A DNA stretch of 64,000 nucleotides from Lentimicrobiaceae bacterium (GTDB taxonomy: Bacteria > Bacteroidota > Bacteroidia > Bacteroidales > F082), in the NCBI GenBank assembly GCA_002708315.1, contig PANC01000029.1, positions 22,596 through 86,595 of the forward strand. The letters run 5' to 3'. The notes below the pieces were generated by a model. The model worked only from the letters and a program-made list of their open reading frames with translations, made no database searches and was not told where the DNA came from. The position numbers and the translations under genes were made by a program. This document shows, in pieces, positions 9,440 to 18,411 of the stretch (position 1 is its first letter; every line of letters starts with the position of its first letter).

Positions 9440-9592
9440 ATAAAAAGACATTTTTATAATGTAGAATAAAAATCATAATCAAGTTTTAATTTTAAATCTT
9501 CTTTGTTTTTCAAATAATGCATCAGTGACAGAATAGGCCTTGGTATAACTTCAGTCGGTCTATTTCATTACATTTGCAGCAAAATATAATTA

Positions 9593-12565
9593 ATGTTTTC
9601 ATCCAAAGCAGAGATATTAAATCAGGATTTTTATTTCAACGAAACCTCCTTCATCCACTTGATGAGAAGAAGGATATATCAGGTGTTATTAATCTCCAGT
9701 GTTTATGATGCTTTTATGCTTGAAGAGGATGGAAGAATAGATGAACAAATATTTCATGAATATACATCATTGAACCTCAGGTATCCGCCTCAATTCCTAA
9801 AAGCTACCAATGAGGAAGAAGCTCTTAAAATATTAGAGAGTGAAAGTATAGACCTTGTAATATCAATGCTAAGTGCAGAGAAGGTATCTACATTCGAGTT
9901 AACAGATTATATTAAGAATGAATATCCGGATGTGCCAATCGTAATGTTAACACCATTTTCTCGAGAAGTTACACTTAAACTTGAAAAACTTGAGCTTAGG
10001 TCTGTTGATTATGTATTTAGTTGGCTGGGGAATGCAGATATTCTTCTTGCAATCATAAAGCTAATTGAAGATAATATGAATGTTGACAATGATGTTGACG
10101 AAGTAGGAGTTCAAGCAATATTACTTGTGGAAGATAATATCAGGTTTTATTCATCTTATTTACCAATAATGTATAAGATTATCTTCCAACAATCTAAATC
10201 ATTTGTAAATGAAGGTCTTAATGAGCATCAACGAATGATGAGAATGCGTGGAAGACCCAAGATTCTTTTGGCAACTAATTATGAGGATGCGTTTAGTATC
10301 TATATAAAGTATAAGAAGAACCTATTGGGTGTTATTTCTGATATAAGCTACATGAGAAATGGAGTTATTGATAAAAATGCAGGTTTTGCTCTTTGTACTC
10401 ATATTAAATTAGATAATCCATATACACCACTGCTTTTACAATCTTCGGATAAGAAAAATAATGCCAGAGCCAAGGAACTTAGAGTTGGTTTCTTAGATAA
10501 AAATTCCAAGACTCTAACTTTAGACCTAAGAGAATTTATCAAAGAATATTTTGCATTTGGTGATTTTGTTTTTAAAGATCCCACTCTAGGGATTGAGGTT
10601 GCAAGGGCAAAAGATTTGAAGGATCTTCAGGATAAGATTTATGATATTCCTTCCAACTCGCTGCGGTATCACATTCAAAGGAACCATTTCTCAAAATGGT
10701 TAAGGGCAAGAGCACTTTTCCCCTTGGCTGAGTTGTTTAGATCATTCAAATCGGATGACTTTAAAGATTTATACGAGATACGCTACTTCATCCATAATGC
10801 CATCTCTCAATTTCGTATTTCCAAGGCAAGAGGTGTTATTTCCCAGTTTAATAGAGAAACTTTTGATAAGTATTTTAGTATTACGAGGCTAGGACAAGGA
10901 TCCATAGGAGGAAAAGCCAGAGGCCTAGCATTCCTTGACACCCTCATAAAAAGAAATAATTTCTATACTTACTCTGATAAAATTGAGATAGCAATTCCCA
11001 AAACTGTCGTAATTGGAACTGATATTTTTGATGAGTTTATGGATATAAATAATATGTATTCAATAGCATTATCAGATAACTATAGTGATCAGGAGATTTT
11101 AGATAGATTCATGGAATCCAAGCTACCTGAGACTGCCCTTGGAGATATATATAAAATTGCAAGTTCCATAGAAAGCCCATTAGCCATAAGGTCAAGCTCT
11201 CTTCTGGAAGATAGCCAATATCAGCCTTTTGCTGGCATTTACAACACATATATGATACCTTTTAGGAAGGATGATCCTGAACGTATGTTTTCCATGATGC
11301 GGTCGGCAATCAAAGCTGTTTATGCATCGGCTTATTATGCCGATAGCAAAGCCTATATGCAGGCAACTAAAAATGTTATCGATGAGGAAAAAATGGCCAT
11401 TGTTATTCAAGAAGTTGTAGGAAGTACTTATGGAGATAAATTTTACCCAACTATATCAGGAGTGGGACGGTCAATAGATTATTATCCATTGGAGCCTGGA
11501 GTGCCCGAGGATGGAACAGTTAGCCTTGCCTTTGGACTTGGAAAATATATTGTTGATGGTGGACTATCACTTAGGTTTTGCCCCAGATACCCAAAAAATA
11601 TTCTTCAAACTTCTACTCCCGAATTAGCACTCAGAGAAACTCAGAAATATTTTTTTGCTTTGGATGTCTCAGATCATGAGTTGGTTTTAAAGCCTAATGA
11701 TGGTGAGAGTCTTAAGAAACTAAAGATAAAAGAAGCAGAGAAGGATAAATCTTTAAAGTCTGTAGCTTCAACATATATTATGCAAGATAATGTTGTTAGG
11801 GATGGCTACAACTATCAGGGTAAAAAGCTGGTAACTTTTTCTAATATTCTTAAGCATAATACGATTCCTCTTGCTGAGGTTTTGGATAGGGTACTCAGGT
11901 TAGGTGAGGAGGAAATGGGTAATCCTGTCGAAATTGAGTTTGCCATAGATTTGAAACTCAAGGAAGGTGAAAAGGCTAGTTTGAAACTTCTTCAAATACG
12001 CCCAGTTGCCTCTAAGGATGAAAGTGTAAATATTACGGATAAAGAACTGGAGAAGTCAGATTCGTTAATAGTTTCAAGATCTGCATTGGGGAATGGTATA
12101 ATTGATAACATTAATGATATTGTTTATGTACGAACTCAAAATTTTGATGCATCAAAAACAAATGAAATTGTAGATTATATAGAGTCCTTAAATAATAGTT
12201 TTATAGAAAGAGAAGAAAATTATATTTTGGTAGGCCCAGGGAGATGGGGTAGTAGTGACCCGTGGCTTGGGATATCAGTAAACTGGTCTCAAATCTCTGC
12301 CGCAAGACTTATTGTTGAGTCGGGCTTAGAAGATTATCGAATTGACCCCAGCCAGGGGACACATTTTTTTCAGAATCTCACTTCATTCAGAATAGGATAT
12401 TTTACCGTAAATCCATTTATCAATGACGGAATTTATGACATTGACTTTTTGGATAAACAACCAGCGGTATTTGAAAATGAATTTGTTCGCCATGTCAAAT
12501 TTGATAAAAGCCTTAAGATTATTATAGATGGCAAGAAAAATCTTGGGATGGTATTAAAGCCGTAA
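9593..12565 (+). CDS. PEP/pyruvate-binding (PPDK_N) domain protein with N-terminal receiver-like domains
   Basis: 'LGQGSIGGKARGLAFLDTLI', 'IRSSSLLEDSQYQPFAGIYNTYMIP', 'GLGKYIVDGG' PPDK N-terminal motifs; N-terminal 'AILLVEDNIRFYSSYLPIMY...LLGVISDISYMRNG' receiver-like. Confidence 0.85.
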   Translation: MFSSKAEILNQDFYFNETSFIHLMRRRIYQVLLISSVYDAFMLEEDGRIDEQIFHEYTSLNLRYPPQFLKATNEEEALKILESESIDLVISMLSAEKVSTFELTDYIKNEYPDVPIVMLTPFSREVTLKLEKLELRSVDYVFSWLGNADILLAIIKLIEDNMNVDNDVDEVGVQAILLVEDNIRFYSSYLPIMYKIIFQQSKSFVNEGLNEHQRMMRMRGRPKILLATNYEDAFSIYIKYKKNLLGVISDISYMRNGVIDKNAGFALCTHIKLDNPYTPLLLQSSDKKNNARAKELRVGFLDKNSKTLTLDLREFIKEYFAFGDFVFKDPTLGIEVARAKDLKDLQDKIYDIPSNSLRYHIQRNHFSKWLRARALFPLAELFRSFKSDDFKDLYEIRYFIHNAISQFRISKARGVISQFNRETFDKYFSITRLGQGSIGGKARGLAFLDTLIKRNNFYTYSDKIEIAIPKTVVIGTDIFDEFMDINNMYSIALSDNYSDQEILDRFMESKLPETALGDIYKIASSIESPLAIRSSSLLEDSQYQPFAGIYNTYMIPFRKDDPERMFSMMRSAIKAVYASAYYADSKAYMQATKNVIDEEKMAIVIQEVVGSTYGDKFYPTISGVGRSIDYYPLEPGVPEDGTVSLAFGLGKYIVDGGLSLRFCPRYPKNILQTSTPELALRETQKYFFALDVSDHELVLKPNDGESLKKLKIKEAEKDKSLKSVASTYIMQDNVVRDGYNYQGKKLVTFSNILKHNTIPLAEVLDRVLRLGEEEMGNPVEIEFAIDLKLKEGEKASLKLLQIRPVASKDESVNITDKELEKSDSLIVSRSALGNGIIDNINDIVYVRTQNFDASKTNEIVDYIESLNNSFIEREENYILVGPGRWGSSDPWLGISVNWSQISAARLIVESGLEDYRIDPSQGTHFFQNLTSFRIGYFTVNPFINDGIYDIDFLDKQPAVFENEFVRHVKFDKSLKIIIDGKKNLGMVLKP

Positions 12566-12566
12566 A

Positions 12567-13628
12567 TTAAACTAATATGCTGGAGTCCCTGAGCAAATTA
12601 GCTGTCATGCATGAATGTATAGGCAGAATACCTATCAACGAACCAACTTTAATTCTATTAATAAGCTCCTCGGAAACTTTTACAATGCCATGTTCCTGGG
12701 ATAATGATTTCAGGTATGATACACCGTCTAGATGATTCCACTTAAAATTATCCAATTCAACAACATATCCATATGATATTTTATTGTTGTCATCCCTCAT
12801 AAACTCCTTTGATAAATGTACTCCACCACCATAGATTATGATTTCGTTTCTTCTCTTATGTATTGCAACAACAGGACAGGCAACAGCAACGGCTATATCT
12901 TCCATTTTGCATGACCCTAGTAGATATTGCATTATATCATAATAAACAAAATTACCAGGTCTGTACTCGTCAAAACTAGTTAGATTATCACTTATGCTGC
13001 ATGATGGAGTGTCTCCATAAGATGTAATAATACCTGGAAAACTATGAATATATTTATTTTTAATTCTAGATAATATTTTCTTGCTATTATCCATAATCGA
13101 TAATATTTCTTTGGTGTTTTTTGCACTGTAAGTATGACCCGCATGAGCTAAGAACCCTTTAAAATAAATCATTTTTGAATTTTCAATCTCATCAATAATT
13201 CTAGAAATATCTATGTCTTCTATGATCAGGCCAGTTCTGTTGTATCCCGTATCAATTTTTATGAATACTCCAACTTTATTTTTTAAGTTTTTTTTAATGT
13301 AAACAATAGTATCAATGGATTCAACTAGTAGATTAAGTGATATTTTTTTACTCAAATTATTTATATCATCAATCTCCAAAATATTAACTGGAAAGGCTAT
13401 TGTAATATCATTCCAGTCTTTTGCAAAATACTTTGCCATTGATACTGATGATACAGTTATTTTTTTAACTCCAAGAGTTTTAAAAATATTACTAATATCC
13501 TTGGATTGATGTGTTTTAAAATGAGGCCTTAAATATTTTACGTCTTCCAATTTGGAAATCATATTTTGGATGTTACGCTTTACTTTTAAGCTATCAATTA
13601 TTAGACTTGGCTTTTTTATGCTTATCAT
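12567..13628 (-). CDS. D-threonine aldolase / D-serine dehydratase-like PLP enzyme (alanine-racemase fold)
   Basis: 'LRPHFKTHQSKDISNIF' PLP-Lys region, 'FIKIDTGYNRTGL', 'AHAGHTYSA', 'SYGDTPSC', 'IHSCMTANLL' metal-site region. Confidence 0.85.
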   Translation of the reverse strand: MISIKKPSLIIDSLKVKRNIQNMISKLEDVKYLRPHFKTHQSKDISNIFKTLGVKKITVSSVSMAKYFAKDWNDITIAFPVNILEIDDINNLSKKISLNLLVESIDTIVYIKKNLKNKVGVFIKIDTGYNRTGLIIEDIDISRIIDEIENSKMIYFKGFLAHAGHTYSAKNTKEILSIMDNSKKILSRIKNKYIHSFPGIITSYGDTPSCSISDNLTSFDEYRPGNFVYYDIMQYLLGSCKMEDIAVAVACPVVAIHKRRNEIIIYGGGVHLSKEFMRDDNNKISYGYVVELDNFKWNHLDGVSYLKSLSQEHGIVKVSEELINRIKVGSLIGILPIHSCMTANLLRDSSILV

Positions 13629-15424
13629 TATCGTGAAATGATTAATTTTTCGATTTCTACAAAACCTTTACTTTGAACGGCCAAAATGTAATAGCCATTT
13701 ATTAAGTTTTCTGTGGGAATTGTTATAATATTTTTATGATTCTGTTGATTACTTGCTTCCAATACAATATCACCTACTAGATTTATTATTTGGATTAGAG
13801 TAGGTCCTTTTACCTCAGAAAATGAAATGTTTATTTCTGATGATGCTGGATTAGGCCATATATTTATTTCATTTTGTTCATGTACCATATTACTAATGCT
13901 TAAAATAGAACTATCAGGACAAACTGTAAAAACATCTCCATTATCAAATCTAATTTCTGCTGGTATTGTTCCGGTACCCAATTCTATTGGTATCCCAACA
14001 GAAGGCCATTCCAGAGAATCCCTCCAGAAGTATGGCATATCTGAGAGATAATAACTCTCATCAGGCAGATCAATAGTACCTGCCGGAATAATTTCTCCTA
14101 ATATGTTGTTTCCAAATTCAAAATTATTCGTACCTGACAGACTATACAGTCCGTGTAAAAATTCTGTATTTGTAACCTCATTTCCAACAAAATTTTGACT
14201 ATTTGTTTCAATGAGGTCGCTTGTTGTCATTATAATGCCGTATAGTTCAGCACGATTTCTAAATAAAGTATTAAATGGTCCAGAAGGACCCCAATAATGA
14301 TCAATAATTATATTCTGTACTATATTGCCTTCCCATAAATTTGAAAATGCATAGTGACCATGGAATGAAATATCACCTGAAGCATCTGGAATAGGTTCTG
14401 AGCGATGCGGTTCAATGGAATAATTATAAGAGAAAATATTTCCATTGGAACCTGTTTTTATCATCATTGCATGTCTTAGGTACCTGAATATATTATTAGT
14501 AATCAGACATTCACTGGTGTGTTTACTCAATGCAACTCCATAACCACGCATACCTTTACCATCATATTTAAACGCATGATGAAAATAATTTCCATCAATT
14601 AATATATTTAAGCTTGAATATACAGATATGTGAGCACCAACACTAGTATCACTTTCAACACCTCGTACAAAACAATTTTCGGCCATACTCATATATATGT
14701 TTGCACCAGACCCTTCTGTAGGTTCATCCATTCTATGTATTTTAAGGCATTGAATTCCTGAGCTATGCCTTGTGACTATAGGCCTAATCTCGGGGTTTAA
14801 ATCTGCAGAATAATCAATCCTAAGTGGACTTTCAAGAAGTAGGTTATCATCATAAATGTCTTTGATTCTGGTTATTTGTCCTACCGAATAATCAGCCCAT
14901 GCTATAGGCACCACGTCCCAGTCTCCATTCTTCTGTCTAATTTCAACAGCATCTCCAATATTAAATCTAGATACATCTTGCACTGTAATTAGGTTATTAC
15001 CCATATCAAGTCCGCCGGTTATGTCATTAAAATCAGAAGACTGAGACTTGCTCAATATTATGCAGTTTGCCGCTTCTCCATTGAGGTTAAAAAGTAGTGT
15101 TGTCTCATTAGAATTTTTGCCTTTTAAAACACAACTATCTGGTAAATACAATGGTTTTGTGATAAGGTATATTCCTGGTGGGAAATAAATACATCCGTTT
15201 GATCCATTTAAGCTATTTATTGCATTCTCAATTGCACTGTAGTCATCTGTAAAGCCATCACCTAATGCTCCAAAGTCCTTAACATCTCTATTATTGCTGG
15301 GCTTAGTAATTGCCATATTATCAATTACGCCTTCCCAGTTCACCCTCCTGTTATCAGGTATTACCTGACTCAGTGAACTTAAAAAAGAAAATACCAGAGC
15401 AAATACAAATAATAAATACTTCAT
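13628..15424 (-). CDS. Secreted right-handed beta-helix protein (Pectate_lyase_3-like) with T9SS type A sorting domain
   Basis: Signal peptide; 'VKDFGALGDGFTDDYSAIENAINSL...GCIYFPPGIYLI'; C-terminal 'INIWPNPASSEINISFSEVKGPTLIQIINLVGDIVLEA...GYYILAVQSKGFVEIEKLIISR'. Confidence 0.88.
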   Translation of the reverse strand: MKYLLFVFALVFSFLSSLSQVIPDNRRVNWEGVIDNMAITKPSNNRDVKDFGALGDGFTDDYSAIENAINSLNGSNGCIYFPPGIYLITKPLYLPDSCVLKGKNSNETTLLFNLNGEAANCIILSKSQSSDFNDITGGLDMGNNLITVQDVSRFNIGDAVEIRQKNGDWDVVPIAWADYSVGQITRIKDIYDDNLLLESPLRIDYSADLNPEIRPIVTRHSSGIQCLKIHRMDEPTEGSGANIYMSMAENCFVRGVESDTSVGAHISVYSSLNILIDGNYFHHAFKYDGKGMRGYGVALSKHTSECLITNNIFRYLRHAMMIKTGSNGNIFSYNYSIEPHRSEPIPDASGDISFHGHYAFSNLWEGNIVQNIIIDHYWGPSGPFNTLFRNRAELYGIIMTTSDLIETNSQNFVGNEVTNTEFLHGLYSLSGTNNFEFGNNILGEIIPAGTIDLPDESYYLSDMPYFWRDSLEWPSVGIPIELGTGTIPAEIRFDNGDVFTVCPDSSILSISNMVHEQNEINIWPNPASSEINISFSEVKGPTLIQIINLVGDIVLEASNQQNHKNIITIPTENLINGYYILAVQSKGFVEIEKLIISR

Positions 15425-15488
15425 TTAGTGGTTTATAATACACATTAAAAGTAGTATTTTTTTACTTTTGGAATAAACTAAGTAAATC

Positions 15489-16040
15489 ATGAAAATATAC
15501 ACCTTCATACTATTTGTAATCCTGATAATTGGATTTATCAGCTGTCAAAATGAAGAATTAAATGTAGTCACTAAAAAAATCCAATATGATGTTAACATTA
15601 AGAGTCCAAGCCCGGATTATGATTGGTGGATACAAAATCTGGTTGGACCTGAAAGAGAAAGGTTGATAGATTTGATAGTGGATGGAGCAATATCTGGTAA
15701 ATGGCAAGCGTACGATTATTTTAACGATTCAATATCGGTTCTAGAGGTGCGAACAATATTTTCGGATACACTTGTGGCAACAATTATGAATGATTTTCCA
15801 CCCTACGATTTATATGATACAGTAATTATTAGTACCATATCAAAAAGCGATATTGAAAGAATTAGATTTCTTGAGGAATGGTACATAAATAGTGATAACC
15901 TTTATTTTTACAAGAAAATATTAGGTATTGCACCAATAGCAAAAAGATTAGATTTTAATGGTATAGAACGATGGCAGCCATTATTTTGGATATATGTGGA
16001 CGAAAGTTTTATTAAGGATTTATCAAATAATAACCAGTAA
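15489..16040 (+). CDS. Short lipoprotein with GldN-like C-terminal segment (tentative)
   Basis: N-terminal lipobox 'LIIGFISCQ'; 'IERIRFLEEWYINSDNLYFYKKILGIAPIAKR...RWQPLFWIYVDE' resembles the GldN/PorN pattern (EEWxFD...V+IIGIAP...MFWLYYPE) from memory. Confidence 0.45.
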   Translation: MKIYTFILFVILIIGFISCQNEELNVVTKKIQYDVNIKSPSPDYDWWIQNLVGPERERLIDLIVDGAISGKWQAYDYFNDSISVLEVRTIFSDTLVATIMNDFPPYDLYDTVIISTISKSDIERIRFLEEWYINSDNLYFYKKILGIAPIAKRLDFNGIERWQPLFWIYVDESFIKDLSNNNQ

Positions 16041-16051
16041 TAGTAATAAAC

Positions 16052-16402
16052 ATGAAAATTATTTCATTAAATAATGTTCATAAAAATAAAGTTAGTGTGG
16101 AGGGAGCAAATGGAGCATCCAAAGATGTTCCACTTTCTGTAAATGATGGAGCACCAATATATTCATATCGTATTTTTACAATTTAAGATGGTGGCAATAC
16201 TTCATGCCACCATCATAATTATGAACATATGAATTATATAATAGAAGGTGAAGGGTATTTAATCTATGAATCTGGTGAAAAACTACCATTAAAAAAGGGC
16301 GATTTTGCCTTGGTTAATCCCAATGAAAAATATCAATATCGAAATGCATCCAGTGAAAATGAGTTTATTATGATATGCGGTGTGCCAAAGGAATTTGAAT
16401 AG
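16052..16402 (+). pseudogene. Cupin-domain protein gene interrupted by one in-frame TAA (16184-16186)
   Basis: Single-frame reading: MKIISLNNVHKNKVSVEGANGASKDVPLSVNDGAPIYSYRIFTI*DGGNTSCHHHNYEHMNYIIEGEGYLIYESGEKLPLKKGDFALVNPNEKYQYRNASSENEFIMICGVPKEFE*; 117 codons with no frameshift. Confidence 0.85.
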
Positions 16403-16445
16403 AAAGATATTCATTAATAGTTATAATCTACACCTCAAGTATAAT

Positions 16446-18236
16446 TTAGTCATTGAGCTTTAGAACAACCAAAAATGCCTGTTGTGGAACTTCTACATTG
16501 CCAACTTGTCGCATTCTTTTCTTACCTTTCTTCTGCTTTTCTAAAAGTTTACGTTTACGTGTTATATCTCCTCCGTAACATTTTGCCGTAACATCTTTTC
16601 TGACAGCTTTTATGGTTTCACGTGCAATTATTTTAGCTCCTATTGCAGCCTGTATTGCAATATCATATTGTTGTCTTGGAATTAATTCTTTTAGTTTAGA
16701 GCATATGCGTTTCCCAAAGTCATAGGCATTATCAAAATGAATAAGTGTTGAAAGAGCATCCACAGATTCACCATTCAATAGAATGTCCAGTTTTATGAGT
16801 TTTGCTGGTTTATAGCCGCTTATATGATAGTCAAAGGATGCATAACCCTTGGATATACTTTTCAATTTATCATAAAAGTCGAATACAATTTCTCCCAATG
16901 GCATGTCGACTGTTAATTCAACCCTTGATGTGCTTAGGTAAACCTGGTTTTTTAATTCTCCCCTTTTATCTAGGCATAATTTTATAATTGGCCCAATGTA
17001 GTCACTCTGAGTTATTATTTGAGACTTTATATATGGTTCTTCAATGTGATCAATATATTTATGTTCAGGCAATCCTGAGGGATTGTGAACTTCAATTATC
17101 TCATTTTTATTGGTGACGACATTATATGAAACGTTTGGCATGGTCGTAATTACATTCATATTAAATTCACGATCCAAACGTTCTTGGATAATTTCCATAT
17201 GCAAGAGTCCTAAAAAACCACATCTAAATCCAAAACCAAGAGCCATAGAAGATTCTGGTTCATAGGTTAAAGATGCGTCATTAAGCTGAAGCTTTTCTAT
17301 GGATGCCCTCAATTCTTCATAATCATCAGGATCCGTGGGATAAATTCCAGCAAATACCATTGGCTTAACATCTTCAAACCCTGAAATTGCTGAAGTGCAT
17401 GCATTATCAAGGTGAGTTATGGTATCTCCAACTTTAACTTCTTTTGATGTTTTGATACCTGATATAATGTATCCTACATCACCTGTGCGTAATATATCTC
17501 TTGATTCTTGATCCAATCTTAAAACTCCAATCTCGTTTGCTTCATATTCCCGCTCTGTGTTAACAAATTTGACTTTATCGCCTTTCCTTATCTCTCCGTT
17601 AAATATTCTAAAATATGCAATTATACCTCGGAAAGAGTTAAATACAGAATCAAAAATCAAGGCTTGAAGTGGCTCATCCTTTTCTCCCTTTGGACATGGC
17701 ACCTTATGAATTATAGAATCTAGAATTACATCAACACCATATCCAGTTTTGCCACTAGCCTCAATTATATCTTCATAATCACAACCAATTAGATCAACTA
17801 TCTGATCTTTTACTTCGTCAGGCATTGCATTATCCAAATCCATCTTGTTAAGAACAGGAATTATTTCTAGGTCATTTTCGATTGCCAAGTAAAGGTTTGA
17901 AATTGTTTGAGCTTGAATTCCCTGTGTAGCATCAACAATTAGCAATGCGCCTTCGCATGCTGCTATGGATCGAGAAACTTCATACGAGAAGTCAACATGC
18001 CCAGGTGTATCGATTAGGTTAAGTACAAATTTCTCATCGTTATGGACATAGTCCATTTGGATGGCATGACTTTTAATAGTAATACCTCGCTCACGTTCAA
18101 TGTCCATATCATCTAAAACTTGGGCTTGTAAGTCACGTTCTGAAACAGTTCCAGTATATTCAAGAAGTCTATCGGCCAAGGTGCTTTTACCATGATCAAT
18201 ATGGGCAATGATGCAGAAATTTCTCATTTCTTTCAT
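16446..18236 (-). CDS. lepA: Elongation factor 4
   Basis: '[27 protein letters not shown]', '[38 protein letters not shown]', C-terminal '[47 protein letters not shown]'. Confidence 0.99.
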   Translation of the reverse strand: MKEMRNFCIIAHIDHGKSTLADRLLEYTGTVSERDLQAQVLDDMDIERERGITIKSHAIQMDYVHNDEKFVLNLIDTPGHVDFSYEVSRSIAACEGALLIVDATQGIQAQTISNLYLAIENDLEIIPVLNKMDLDNAMPDEVKDQIVDLIGCDYEDIIEASGKTGYGVDVILDSIIHKVPCPKGEKDEPLQALIFDSVFNSFRGIIAYFRIFNGEIRKGDKVKFVNTEREYEANEIGVLRLDQESRDILRTGDVGYIISGIKTSKEVKVGDTITHLDNACTSAISGFEDVKPMVFAGIYPTDPDDYEELRASIEKLQLNDASLTYEPESSMALGFGFRCGFLGLLHMEIIQERLDREFNMNVITTMPNVSYNVVTNKNEIIEVHNPSGLPEHKYIDHIEEPYIKSQIITQSDYIGPIIKLCLDKRGELKNQVYLSTSRVELTVDMPLGEIVFDFYDKLKSISKGYASFDYHISGYKPAKLIKLDILLNGESVDALSTLIHFDNAYDFGKRICSKLKELIPRQQYDIAIQAAIGAKIIARETIKAVRKDVTAKCYGGDITRKRKLLEKQKKGKKRMRQVGNVEVPQQAFLVVLKLND

Positions 18237-18411
18237 AGTTCGCAAAAATACAAAATGTTTTGTCCAAATAACATGCGAAAGTTAACCTCAAACCGTCTTA
18301 TTAATTTTGTTGATTTTTGGTAAATTAAACTTAATTTCGCGATATTATTATTGAAGTAGACACGATGGAATAATTATTGATATATAATTATCCTATTAAT
18401 GAGTTTATAAT

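Noticed and set aside
16184-16186. Recoding of the cupin stop as selenocysteine/pyrrolysine
   Set aside because: The stop is TAA; Sec uses TGA and Pyl uses TAG. Nonsense mutation or sequencing error is more likely.
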